Below the pieces are notes generated by a model. The model did no database searches and was not told the DNA's origin. It saw only the letters and a list, made by a program, of their open reading frames with translations. A stretch of DNA of 64,000 nt from positions 127,054 to 191,053 of the forward strand of contig CACFWO010000002.1 in assembly GCA_902570035.1 (NCBI GenBank). The letters run 5' to 3'. Below are positions 50,515-58,706 of the stretch, piece by piece (position 1 is the stretch's first letter; the number at the start of each line of letters is the position of its first letter). The position numbers and the translations under genes were made by a program. Origin of the DNA: an uncultured SAR86 cluster bacterium. GTDB lineage: Bacteria > Pseudomonadota > Gammaproteobacteria > Magnimaribacterales > AG-339-G14.

Positions 50515-51285
50515 TCAAATATCTAGCTCTTGTATTTTTCTAGCTAAGGTATTTCTCCCCCAGCCTAACAACTTAGCAGCTTCAGATTTATTTCCTCTAG
50601 TGGACTTCAAAGCCACATTAATCATTGTTCTTTCAAAAATTGGGGTAGCTACATTTAATAGATGATCTTCCCCCTTGGATAATTGTTTTTCTGCCCAACT
50701 TTCAAGAATCTCTTCCCAATTAACCTCATCTTTTTGAGCTTGAACAAACAATTGTTTATGCAGATCGCTCTCTTTAAGATCTTGTCCAGGAGAAAGAACA
50801 AACATTAACTTTCCGATAGCATTAAAAAGATCTTGCATTGCCTCTGATCTATCTACCGTTTTTTCCTTATCAGGTGTGATTTCTTCAATTTGTTTATTCG
50901 AAACAGTGACAGATTTTCTTTCACTTATTACTTTATCTATTTTTGATATTGCAGTGTGAATATCAAAAGGTTTTGCTAGGTAATCCCATGCTCCATTATC
51001 AAAGGCTTCTACTGTGGTTTCTAAGTCTGAAAAAGCAGTCATCATTATGATGGGTATATTTGGATAATCATTTTTAAAAGTATCAAGAAGATCCATTCCA
51101 TCTCTACCAGGCATGCGCATATCGGTAAGAACAATATTAGGTGATTCAATATCTAATTGATTCACTACTTCATTTCCATCTTCGAAAGTGGAAACTTCAA
51201 AACCTGCTTCTGATAATCCTTTCTCTAGAACCCATCTTATGGATTCATCATCATCAGCAACCCATATTTTTTTATCCTGCCTCAT
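50515..51285 (-). CDS. NtrC-family response regulator lacking the central AAA+/sigma54-interaction domain
   Basis: Receiver (VADDDESIRWVLEKGL, LTDMRMPGRDG, LAKPFDI) then EAMQDLFNAIGKL joined directly to MFVLSPGQDLKESDL...C-terminal NKSEAAKLLGWGRNTLARKIQEL. No GESGTGKE, GAFTGA or arginine-finger segments. Confidence 0.93.
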   Translation of the reverse strand: MRQDKKIWVADDDESIRWVLEKGLSEAGFEVSTFEDGNEVVNQLDIESPNIVLTDMRMPGRDGMDLLDTFKNDYPNIPIIMMTAFSDLETTVEAFDNGAWDYLAKPFDIHTAISKIDKVISERKSVTVSNKQIEEITPDKEKTVDRSEAMQDLFNAIGKLMFVLSPGQDLKESDLHKQLFVQAQKDEVNWEEILESWAEKQLSKGEDHLLNVATPIFERTMINVALKSTRGNKSEAAKLLGWGRNTLARKIQELDI

Positions 51286-52385
51286 GCTGATTCAAAATTT
51301 TCTTTCTTAGACACTTCCTTTTGATCTTCATCTTCAATATTCAGCGGTAAATAGATAGAAAATTTTGTACCGGAAGAGGAGCTCTCACACTCTATTGCTC
51401 CTCCATGTTGACTGACTATTCCTTGAGCAATTGAGAGCCCTAAACCAGATTTAATTTCTTTACTGGAAACAAGAGGAAAAAATATTGAGTCAATTATTTC
51501 CTCAGGAATACCGGGACCATTATCAATAAAAGATATCTCACAAGTTGTTTTGTGGAATGTTCTATTGATAAAAGTTCCAAAATGTATTCTGGTTTTAAGA
51601 GAAATTTTATTTTCTCTATCCGTAGTTTTCATGGCATCAACTGAATTATTTGCCAAGTTATAAAGGACCTGAGTTATGAGCGATGAATCAATGTTCAATT
51701 CAGGCAAAGTAGGATCATAATCTTTTGTAATCTGGATTTTATCAGTGGAAATACTTCCTAGATATTCTGGAATAGTTTCAAGAATTGCATGAATGTTTGC
51801 TTCTGTTGGTTGGATCTCAAACTGTCTATCTAAAATTTTTGTAACTAAATCACTTAATCTTTCAGTTTCTTTTAATATGATTCTTGTATAGTCCTTGAGC
51901 TCATCATTTTTTAATTTCGGCTCAAGAAGTTGAGTAGCACCTTTAATGCCACTAAGAGGATTTCTTATTTCATGAGCCAAACCCTTAGAAAAAGTAGCTG
52001 TGACAGTCGAGATAGTTTGTCTTTTCATCCTATTTAACTCTTTTGTTTGATTAGCATCATAAAATTCATAAAGAAGATATTTTTTTGAATCTATCTCAAA
52101 GAAATTAATTTCATAGGTGCAAACTTTCTCAAGACCTCCTTTTAAATAAATTTTTCGTCTGGATTTTTCTAAAGAATCCTTTTCTGCAAGAAGCCTTTTT
52201 AGTTCAAAAATATTGCTAGGGTTTTCTGAAAATATATTTTCAATTCCTTTACCTTCTCTGTTTTTTGAATCAAACAATAAAAAAGCTTCTGCCTCGTTGC
52301 TTGCAAAAACAAAATTTAAGCTTTCGTCAACAACCAAAACTTTGGAAGAAATATTTTCCATAGTTTTTTTAAGCAGTTTCTTCAT
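51282..52385 (-). CDS. glnL: NtrB (GlnL) nitrogen-regulation sensor histidine kinase
   Basis: PAS-like N-terminus, KGLAHEIRNPLSGIKGATQLLEPKL H-box, NNSVDAM, DNGPGIPEEI, GLGLSIAQGIVSQHGG. Confidence 0.94.
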   Translation of the reverse strand: MKKLLKKTMENISSKVLVVDESLNFVFASNEAEAFLLFDSKNREGKGIENIFSENPSNIFELKRLLAEKDSLEKSRRKIYLKGGLEKVCTYEINFFEIDSKKYLLYEFYDANQTKELNRMKRQTISTVTATFSKGLAHEIRNPLSGIKGATQLLEPKLKNDELKDYTRIILKETERLSDLVTKILDRQFEIQPTEANIHAILETIPEYLGSISTDKIQITKDYDPTLPELNIDSSLITQVLYNLANNSVDAMKTTDRENKISLKTRIHFGTFINRTFHKTTCEISFIDNGPGIPEEIIDSIFFPLVSSKEIKSGLGLSIAQGIVSQHGGAIECESSSSGTKFSIYLPLNIEDEDQKEVSKKENFESA

Positions 52386-52433
52386 ATATTTAATTCCTAT
52401 TTAAAACTTTGAAATTAATCTCAGACAAATACC

Positions 52434-52455
52434 TTTTGATCGGCTTTTGATCGGC
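52434..52455. repeat. Two tandem copies of an 11-bp unit
   Basis: TTTTGATCGGC at 52434-52444 and 52445-52455, followed by TTTTA. Confidence 0.8.
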
Positions 52456-52498
52456 TTTTAATCTTTGATTAACTTCAAAGTTACTGTCACTTCCTCTG

Positions 52499-52514
52499 CG
52501 AAGTAATTACTTCG
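52499..52514. repeat. Perfect 16-bp palindrome spanning the glnA stop codon
   Basis: CGAAGTAATTACTTCG; the taa stop (reverse of 52507-52509) lies inside. Confidence 0.7.
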
Positions 52515-53487
52515 TTAGAGTGCCGACAATATGAGCAAGTATTTTGTATGGATCAGCATTTGAAGCAGGTCTTCTATCTTCAAGATAACCATTCCAATCG
52601 TGCTCAACAGTGTAAACAGGTATACGAATACTTGCCCCTCTATCGCTTACACCATAAGAGAATTTTTCAATGCTTTGTGTTTCGTGAAGACCAGTAAGCC
52701 TCATATCGTTATCAGAACCATAAGATGCAATTCCTTCTTCATGTACTTCACCAAGTTTTTCGCAATAAGATGTGAAAAGCTCTTCAGAACCATTTGTACG
52801 CATCTCTTCATTCGAAAAATTAGAGTGCATTCCGGATCCATTCCAGTCTCCTGTTTTTGGCTTTGGATGGATATTCACTCCAACGCCAAATTCCTCAGCA
52901 ACCTTAAAAAGCAGGTACCGACTCATCCATAAATCATCAGCTGCTTTTATTCCTTTACCGAAACATTGATATTCCCATTGACCCAAAGCTACCTCTGCAT
53001 TTGTTCCTGTTAGGGTAATACCAATATCTAGACAAGCTTGTAAATGTGCATCTGATATTTCTCTTCCAACCACATTGCCAGCTCCCACACCACAATAATA
53101 TTCACCTTGTTCTCGTGGAGTTCCATCTTCCCATCCTAAAGGTTCACCAGTAGTAGGATCTGTGAAGAAAAACTCTTGCTCAAAACCAAACCACCATTCA
53201 TCTGTAACAACTTCCTCAGCAGCAGCTCTGAAGTTAGAAGGATGTGTCGTATGATTTGCAGCATGAACTTGAGTTAGCACAAAATCATGACCGTTAGGAT
53301 TTGAATAAGTTTGAACAGGAAGTAGAAGACAGTCTGAGCTCCCACCTTCTGCTTGTAGTGTTGAAGAACCATCAAATGACCAATCTGGTGGTGTGTCTTC
53401 ATCAGTAGCTTTTACTTTACTTCGCATGTTGGCTTCAGGTTTGTAACCATCTAACCAAATGTATTCATATGTTTTATAATCTGACAT
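52507..53487 (-). CDS. Glutamine synthetase type II (GSII, eukaryotic-like)
   Basis: 326 aa; YEYIWLDGYKPEANMRSKVK, PPDWSFDGSSTLQAEGGSSDCLLLPV, WFGFEQEFFFTD, GQWEYQCFGKGIKAADDLWMSRYLL, SDRGASIRIPV. Confidence 0.94.
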   Translation of the reverse strand: MSDYKTYEYIWLDGYKPEANMRSKVKATDEDTPPDWSFDGSSTLQAEGGSSDCLLLPVQTYSNPNGHDFVLTQVHAANHTTHPSNFRAAAEEVVTDEWWFGFEQEFFFTDPTTGEPLGWEDGTPREQGEYYCGVGAGNVVGREISDAHLQACLDIGITLTGTNAEVALGQWEYQCFGKGIKAADDLWMSRYLLFKVAEEFGVGVNIHPKPKTGDWNGSGMHSNFSNEEMRTNGSEELFTSYCEKLGEVHEEGIASYGSDNDMRLTGLHETQSIEKFSYGVSDRGASIRIPVYTVEHDWNGYLEDRRPASNADPYKILAHIVGTLTK

Positions 53488-53511
53488 TTTTTAACTCCTT
53501 AAATGTTTAAC

Positions 53512-53528
53512 TGAGCTAAATTAGCAGA
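53512..53528. promoter_or_regulatory. Candidate regulator site 1 upstream of glutamine synthetase
   Basis: TGAGCTAAATTAGCAGA; core GCTAAATTAG (53515-53524). Confidence 0.4.
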
Positions 53529-53554
53529 ATCAGTGATTATTAATAGTGCAATAA

Positions 53555-53571
53555 TGTGCTAAATTAGTACA
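53555..53571. promoter_or_regulatory. Candidate regulator (NtrC-like) site 2 upstream of glutamine synthetase
   Basis: TGTGCTAAATTAGTACA; imperfect dyad matching 9 of 12 defined positions of TGCACY-N5-RGTGCA (consensus from memory); core repeated 43 bp away. Confidence 0.45.
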
Positions 53572-53585
53572 TATTTTGCCCTATT

Positions 53586-54146
53586 TCAAAGCAAAAAGTC
53601 AAAAATTTGCTCTATTTTATCTTCAAAATTCTCGAATTGATGATTTCCCTTTTTAGAAAAATAAATTTTGCTTTCTTTAAATTTTTTTAAGGAAAGTCTT
53701 TGATCAAGAACTTCGTCACCCTCCTGTGCAAGAAGAAAATGATTCTTAGGTGATGTAAGCATGTGTGTAGAATATTTTTTTAAATTTTCATAATCATTCA
53801 TAGAGAATGTATCCTTTTTCCCGTTATTAAAGTTTTCATAACTGCCAACGATATTAAGCATGCTGGGTAAATGATCATCCACTACTGGGTTTATATGAAC
53901 TCCTTTCAAATTATATTTATTAGCAAAATAACAAGAATAAAATCCTCCCATTGAACTGCCAATAAAAGCAATAATTTCTTTTTCAGATATCAACATTTCA
54001 ATGAGGTTAACAACTTTAGCTGTTGATAAAGGCAAGTCTGGAATTAAAATTTTATCGCCAATACCTTTGTTGTTAAGATATTTTTTACAAAGCTGAGCTT
54101 TTGAAGAAGAACTAGAGCTATTGAAACCGTGCAGGTAAATTATCAC
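53586..54146 (-). CDS. YqiA-like esterase
   Basis: MIIYLHGFNSSSSSSKAQ; IAFIGSSMGGFYSCYFANKY; next to DUF1249 gene. Confidence 0.88.
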   Translation of the reverse strand: MIIYLHGFNSSSSSSKAQLCKKYLNNKGIGDKILIPDLPLSTAKVVNLIEMLISEKEIIAFIGSSMGGFYSCYFANKYNLKGVHINPVVDDHLPSMLNIVGSYENFNNGKKDTFSMNDYENLKKYSTHMLTSPKNHFLLAQEGDEVLDQRLSLKKFKESKIYFSKKGNHQFENFEDKIEQIFDFLL

Positions 54147-54558
54147 TTTCAGCCAATCCTTCTTTTGAGCAAAACACTAGAAATTCATTAAGAAATTTAT
54201 TCCATTGAGTTCTTTCATCTCTCTGAAATCCGAATTTCTTAATTGTTGGAATAATATCAATTAGATTATTATGAAAACTCTGAAGCGAGATAACCTCTGC
54301 CATCTTTGCTTCTAAATAAACCCTTACTTTAAAGATTGTATTTTCTTCGACTGGATTGATATTGATATTCAATTCAATATCAAAAGTGTAGTTTGATAAT
54401 TTAGTTGAACTAATTGAGACCTTTTTATTTTCATCTTTAATGGGAATCTCAAAAACCTTCTTTTTATTTTCATCAAAATCAACTACTAGAGAATTTAAAA
54501 GAAAAAAGTTTCTTTCAAATAAAGAATGCAGGTTTTTCAGCTTGAGATATTCTTCCAT
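54118..54558 (-). CDS. DUF1249 (YqiB-like) protein
   Basis: LFERNFFLLNSLV; AEVISLQSF; FQRDERTQWNKFLNEFLVFCSKEG. Confidence 0.85.
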   Translation of the reverse strand: MEEYLKLKNLHSLFERNFFLLNSLVVDFDENKKKVFEIPIKDENKKVSISSTKLSNYTFDIELNININPVEENTIFKVRVYLEAKMAEVISLQSFHNNLIDIIPTIKKFGFQRDERTQWNKFLNEFLVFCSKEGLAESDNLPARFQ

Positions 54559-54593
54559 CAAATCAGTCTATAAAATAGATTCTAAAATTCAAC

Positions 54594-55187
54594 TCAATCA
54601 TAAGAATTCCATAACATATTTGCCACAAGAGTTCGATACGGTTTCCACTTAATAGAAATTTCTTCAAGCTCCATTTCTGAAGGACGATTAGAAAGTTTTT
54701 TTAATTTTTGTACGCTAATTTGCAGACCAAGGTCTCCTACGGGCCAGATATCTTCTCTCTTAAGAGATGCCAGCATGTAGCAATCTGCTGTCCACTTACC
54801 TATACCCTTGATTTTACAAAGTTCCTTTCTGAGGTCTTCATCATTCATCCTATGCAAGGTTGTAAAGTCTAAATCTCTTGTAATGCATGCATTAGCAAGT
54901 CCAGTGCAATAATCAATTTTTTGTCTGCTTAACCCAGTTATTTGCAGATCTTTCTTTGAAACTTTTAAAAAGTTTTTTGCCTCAAATGGCGAAACTATTT
55001 TCGCTAATCTATCGAAGATGGCTTTTGCTGAAGCCACAGACAATTGCTGTTCACATATCAATCTTACTAATCCTTCAAATCCTTTTTCCCTTTTGAAAGG
55101 AACTATTTTAGGAACAGATTTGATTAATTCTTTAAGGTCCTCATCAGATTTTAAGAGATAAGAAAGTTGCTCCTTTTGAGAAGTCAT
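54594..55187 (-). CDS. DNA-3-methyladenine glycosylase II-like (HhH-GPD)
   Basis: GFEGLVRLICEQQLSVASAKAIFDRL; LCKIKGIGKWTADCYMLASLKREDIWPVGDLGLQ. Confidence 0.92.
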   Translation of the reverse strand: MTSQKEQLSYLLKSDEDLKELIKSVPKIVPFKREKGFEGLVRLICEQQLSVASAKAIFDRLAKIVSPFEAKNFLKVSKKDLQITGLSRQKIDYCTGLANACITRDLDFTTLHRMNDEDLRKELCKIKGIGKWTADCYMLASLKREDIWPVGDLGLQISVQKLKKLSNRPSEMELEEISIKWKPYRTLVANMLWNSYD

Positions 55188-56344
55188 ATGTTCTTAAATG
55201 GTAATAGGGTGGTGGCATCTTGATGATAATCTTTAATATATTTGTCTTCTCTGAGGAGAAAATCACTTATAGCTATGCTGAAATCATGGTTTTCTATCCA
55301 GTGAGAAGAAAATGTAAAAGTAGGCTCAAATCCTCTTTTAATTTTGTGTTCGCCTTGTACGCCAGGATCAAATCTCTTGATGTTTTTTTCAATACAAAAA
55401 TCTATACCTTGGTAATAACAACACTCAAAATGCAAAGCATCATAATCATTAGATGCTCCCCAATATCTTCCGTATAAATTATTTTGATCATAAAAGAAGA
55501 AAGAGCCAGCAACCGCTTGACCATTTTTATATGCCAGTATGATTAATATGTTGTCAGCAATGGTTTGTGTTATCTCTTCAAAGAAATCTTTATTCAAGTA
55601 ACCAGAATGGCCGCTTCTCCTCAGATGAGTGTCTACATAAAAGGAATAGAAATCATCAACAACATCTAAAGATATTTGATTCCCTGTAAACCGCTTTATC
55701 TCAAGATCTTGTTCAGCAATTTTTCTTCTTTCTTTTTTTAAGTTTTTTCTATTTCGAGAGGAGAAAAACTCTAAAAAGTGATCAAAACTTTCATAATTAT
55801 TATTTTTCCACATGAACTGAACATTCTTTCTAGTACTGAGCCCAAGAGATTCAAAAAGATCTTTTTCATCTTCTTCTGGAAAAAGAATGTGCCAAGAAGA
55901 TATCTCGTTTTCCTTAGATACTTTCTGTATGGCTTTAAATATTTGTTCAGCAGTATTTTTTTTATCATTCGATGTAGAAAATAGAATTCTTGGACCAGTT
56001 GCAGGCGTGAATGGAATCGATGAAACAAACTTTGGATAATAATATTTCTTATGTTGGTAATATGCATTTGCCCAGCTGTAATCAAAGACAAATTCGCCTT
56101 GTGAATTATTTTTTAAGTAAAGAGGCATTGCTCCAATTAAAGATTCTTCCTTCCACAAGGTGACATGGAATGGCTGCCACCCAGTTCTTTCTGAAACGCA
56201 TCCGGATTCTTCTAAAGCATTTAAAAAATCAAAGGAAAGAAAGGGATAACTTTCATGATTTAGTGAATCCCAAGAATTTTTTTCTACATCTTTAATTTGT
56301 GAAAGAAACTTTACATGCATATTAGAAACCAAAAAGAATTCCAA
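55184..56344 (-). CDS. GNAT/FemAB-like N-acyltransferase (peptidogalycan biosynthesis/recognition type)
   Basis: PFLSFDFLNALEESGCVSERTGWQPFHV; FDPGVQGEHKIKRGFEPT. Confidence 0.88.
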   Translation of the reverse strand: MEFFLVSNMHVKFLSQIKDVEKNSWDSLNHESYPFLSFDFLNALEESGCVSERTGWQPFHVTLWKEESLIGAMPLYLKNNSQGEFVFDYSWANAYYQHKKYYYPKFVSSIPFTPATGPRILFSTSNDKKNTAEQIFKAIQKVSKENEISSWHILFPEEDEKDLFESLGLSTRKNVQFMWKNNNYESFDHFLEFFSSRNRKNLKKERRKIAEQDLEIKRFTGNQISLDVVDDFYSFYVDTHLRRSGHSGYLNKDFFEEITQTIADNILIILAYKNGQAVAGSFFFYDQNNLYGRYWGASNDYDALHFECCYYQGIDFCIEKNIKRFDPGVQGEHKIKRGFEPTFTFSSHWIENHDFSIAISDFLLREDKYIKDYHQDATTLLPFKNI

Positions 56345-57194
56345 AAAATAGAAAAACTCCTATCCAGTTATTACCTTTAAAAATTGAAAGGTAAATTTGT
56401 CTCAACCCTAAGTTGATTTGAAAGTTTTGGAAAAAAACAATTCCAAAACATAAAGATAAAAAGAAGAAAAAAGAAAGATCTAAATTGAGCGAAAGACCTA
56501 CAAAAAAGTAGATAAATAAATGAGCCAACCCTAAAAGAAATACCCATTTCTCTTTTCTTCTACCAAAATATCTTGCTGAGTTACCTATATCTAATTTTTC
56601 ATCGTCAGCAGCATCTATCATCCCATAGACAGTATCGTAAGCAACAACCCAAAGAAAATTAGCTAAAAATATAACCCAAGTGATTAATGAAAGATTATCT
56701 TGTGAAGCGAATGCAATCGGTATACCAAAAGAGAACGCCAATCCTAATATCGTTTGTGGAATTGCTAAAAATCTCTTTGCTAGAGGATAAAGAAGAATTA
56801 ATAGGGCTGCACCCAGTCCCATGTATATGCTTAATTCATTTAATTGGAAAAGAATCCATATGGAAGGAATGCTCAGAAAACTAAATAAAATCAATGCTTC
56901 AATAGAAGATACTTTTCCGGATGCAATTGGTCTTTGGCTTGTTCGGAGTACTTTTGAATCGATGTCTTTATCTAAAAAATCGTTGATTACACATCCCATA
57001 GATCTAGCAAAAAAAGCACCCAGACAAAATAACCATATAGTCTTCATATCTACAGAAGCTTCTGACGCTAACAAAAGAGCACAAAGAGTGGGCCAAAGGA
57101 GTAAAAGAGTTCCAATAGGCTTATCCAACCTCATTAGGTAAGCGTAATTTCTAACTCTTTCCATCATGGTGTTATATAATTCTTCCTCATCCAA
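56322..57194 (-). CDS. ubiA: 4-hydroxybenzoate octaprenyltransferase
   Basis: MRLDKPIGTLLLLWPTLCALLLA; RSMGCVINDFLDKDIDSKVLRTSQRPIASGKVS. Confidence 0.95.
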   Translation of the reverse strand: MDEEELYNTMMERVRNYAYLMRLDKPIGTLLLLWPTLCALLLASEASVDMKTIWLFCLGAFFARSMGCVINDFLDKDIDSKVLRTSQRPIASGKVSSIEALILFSFLSIPSIWILFQLNELSIYMGLGAALLILLYPLAKRFLAIPQTILGLAFSFGIPIAFASQDNLSLITWVIFLANFLWVVAYDTVYGMIDAADDEKLDIGNSARYFGRRKEKWVFLLGLAHLFIYFFVGLSLNLDLSFFFFLSLCFGIVFFQNFQINLGLRQIYLSIFKGNNWIGVFLFFGILFGF

Positions 57195-57217
57195 TCTAGC
57201 ATAAAACTTTATTATTT

Positions 57218-57412
57218 ATGGAAGAATACAAGAAATGGGAATGCATAGTTTGCGGCCTAATTTATGACGAGGCAGAAGGGTGGCCTGATGATGGAATACC
57301 GCCTGGAACCAAATGGGAGGATGTTCCAGTTGATTGGGTCTGCCCGGATTGCGGTGTAGGCAAAGAAGATTTCGATATGGTACCTTTTGAAGGGGCTGGA
57401 AAAAGTTATTAA
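57218..57412 (+). CDS. Rubredoxin
   Basis: [46 protein letters not shown]. Confidence 0.97.
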   Translation: MEEYKKWECIVCGLIYDEAEGWPDDGIPPGTKWEDVPVDWVCPDCGVGKEDFDMVPFEGAGKSY

Positions 57413-58638
57413 TGTCCTATACAACAAAAATCTTAATATCCATGCTTTTGGGTATTGGATTAGGATCGTTAATCAATTTATTTTTACTTGAACTATCGCT
57501 AATTAATCTTGCATTAAATTTATTTGATGCTGTTGGCGAGATTTTTATTTCATCTCTTAAGTTGATGGTAGTTCCTCTTGTATTTTTTTCTTTAGTATCA
57601 GGGGTTGCTCAAATTGAAAATTCAAAAGAACTAGGTTCAATTAGTTTTAAAGCTATTACCTTTTATCTAATAACAACCGCATTGGCTATCTCAACGGCAT
57701 TATTTTTCGCTAATTTTTTTAATCCTGGAGATGGGGTAGGCCTAGAAACTTCATCAACTTATTCAGCACCTGAAGCTCCATCTTTAAAGGAAGTCTTAAT
57801 AAATATTATTCCCACTAATCCAATTCAAGCTATGGCAGATGGAGAAATGTTACAAATCATAGTCTTTTCGATACTAGTAGGATTTGCAATTAAAGGGATG
57901 GGGACCTATTCAGTAGGGGTTTCAAACTTTTTCAAATCAGGAAATGACTTAATGCTGCGTTTGGTAGAAATCATAATTATGTTTGCGCCTTTAGGAATTT
58001 TTTGTCTTTTGGCTTCTATATTTTCCGAAATAGGTTTTTTTATAATCTATGATTTAGCAGGTTATTTCTTTCTTCTCTCGTTTGTATTGATATTTCATGC
58101 TTTGATTACTTACGGGTCAATACTTTCATTTTTTAGACTAAATCCATTCATTTTCTTTAGGAAACTCAGAGAGGTTTTGTTATTTGCATTCAGTACATCG
58201 TCTAGCAGCGCAACAATGCCGTTAACTTTAAAAACAGTTCAAGAAAAATTTGGTGTTGATAAGTCAGTCGCATCATTTTGTATTCCTCTTGGAGCAACTA
58301 TAAACATGGATGGAACAGCAATTATGCAAGGCATTGCAACAGTTTTTATTGCTCAAGCTTATGGTGTTGATTTACAAATCACAGATTATTTAATGGTTAT
58401 TTTGACAGCTACTCTAGCCTCTATTGGAACAGCGGGTGTTCCGGGTGTAGGTCTCATAATGCTGGCAATGGTTTTACAACAAGTTGGTCTCCCTGTGGAG
58501 GGAATCGCTTTGATCATAGGCGTGGATAGACTTTTAGATATGATCAGAACAGCAGTAAATGTATCTGGAGACTCAATGATTGCTTGTATTATTTCTTCAA
58601 CTCAAGGCACCTTGAATAAATCAAAATTCTTTGATTGA
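57412..58638 (+). CDS. Dicarboxylate/amino acid:cation symporter (DAACS)
   Basis: STSSSSATMPLTLKTVQEKFGVDKSVASFCIPLGATINMDGTAIMQG. Confidence 0.95.
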   Translation: MSYTTKILISMLLGIGLGSLINLFLLELSLINLALNLFDAVGEIFISSLKLMVVPLVFFSLVSGVAQIENSKELGSISFKAITFYLITTALAISTALFFANFFNPGDGVGLETSSTYSAPEAPSLKEVLINIIPTNPIQAMADGEMLQIIVFSILVGFAIKGMGTYSVGVSNFFKSGNDLMLRLVEIIIMFAPLGIFCLLASIFSEIGFFIIYDLAGYFFLLSFVLIFHALITYGSILSFFRLNPFIFFRKLREVLLFAFSTSSSSATMPLTLKTVQEKFGVDKSVASFCIPLGATINMDGTAIMQGIATVFIAQAYGVDLQITDYLMVILTATLASIGTAGVPGVGLIMLAMVLQQVGLPVEGIALIIGVDRLLDMIRTAVNVSGDSMIACIISSTQGTLNKSKFFD

Positions 58639-58706
58639 GTTGTTTTTAAACTCATATAATAAAAGACAATTTTCTGATAAATTAGCGCGATCTTTAGGAG
58701 AACTTT

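Noticed and set aside
53547-53563. Sigma54 -24/-12-like sequence upstream of glutamine synthetase (minus strand TAGCACATTATTGCAC)
   Set aside because: Spacing between the AG and GC elements is 9 nt where sigma54 promoters need 10, and the GG is AG. Not called as a promoter; at most a vestige, in line with the short NtrC.
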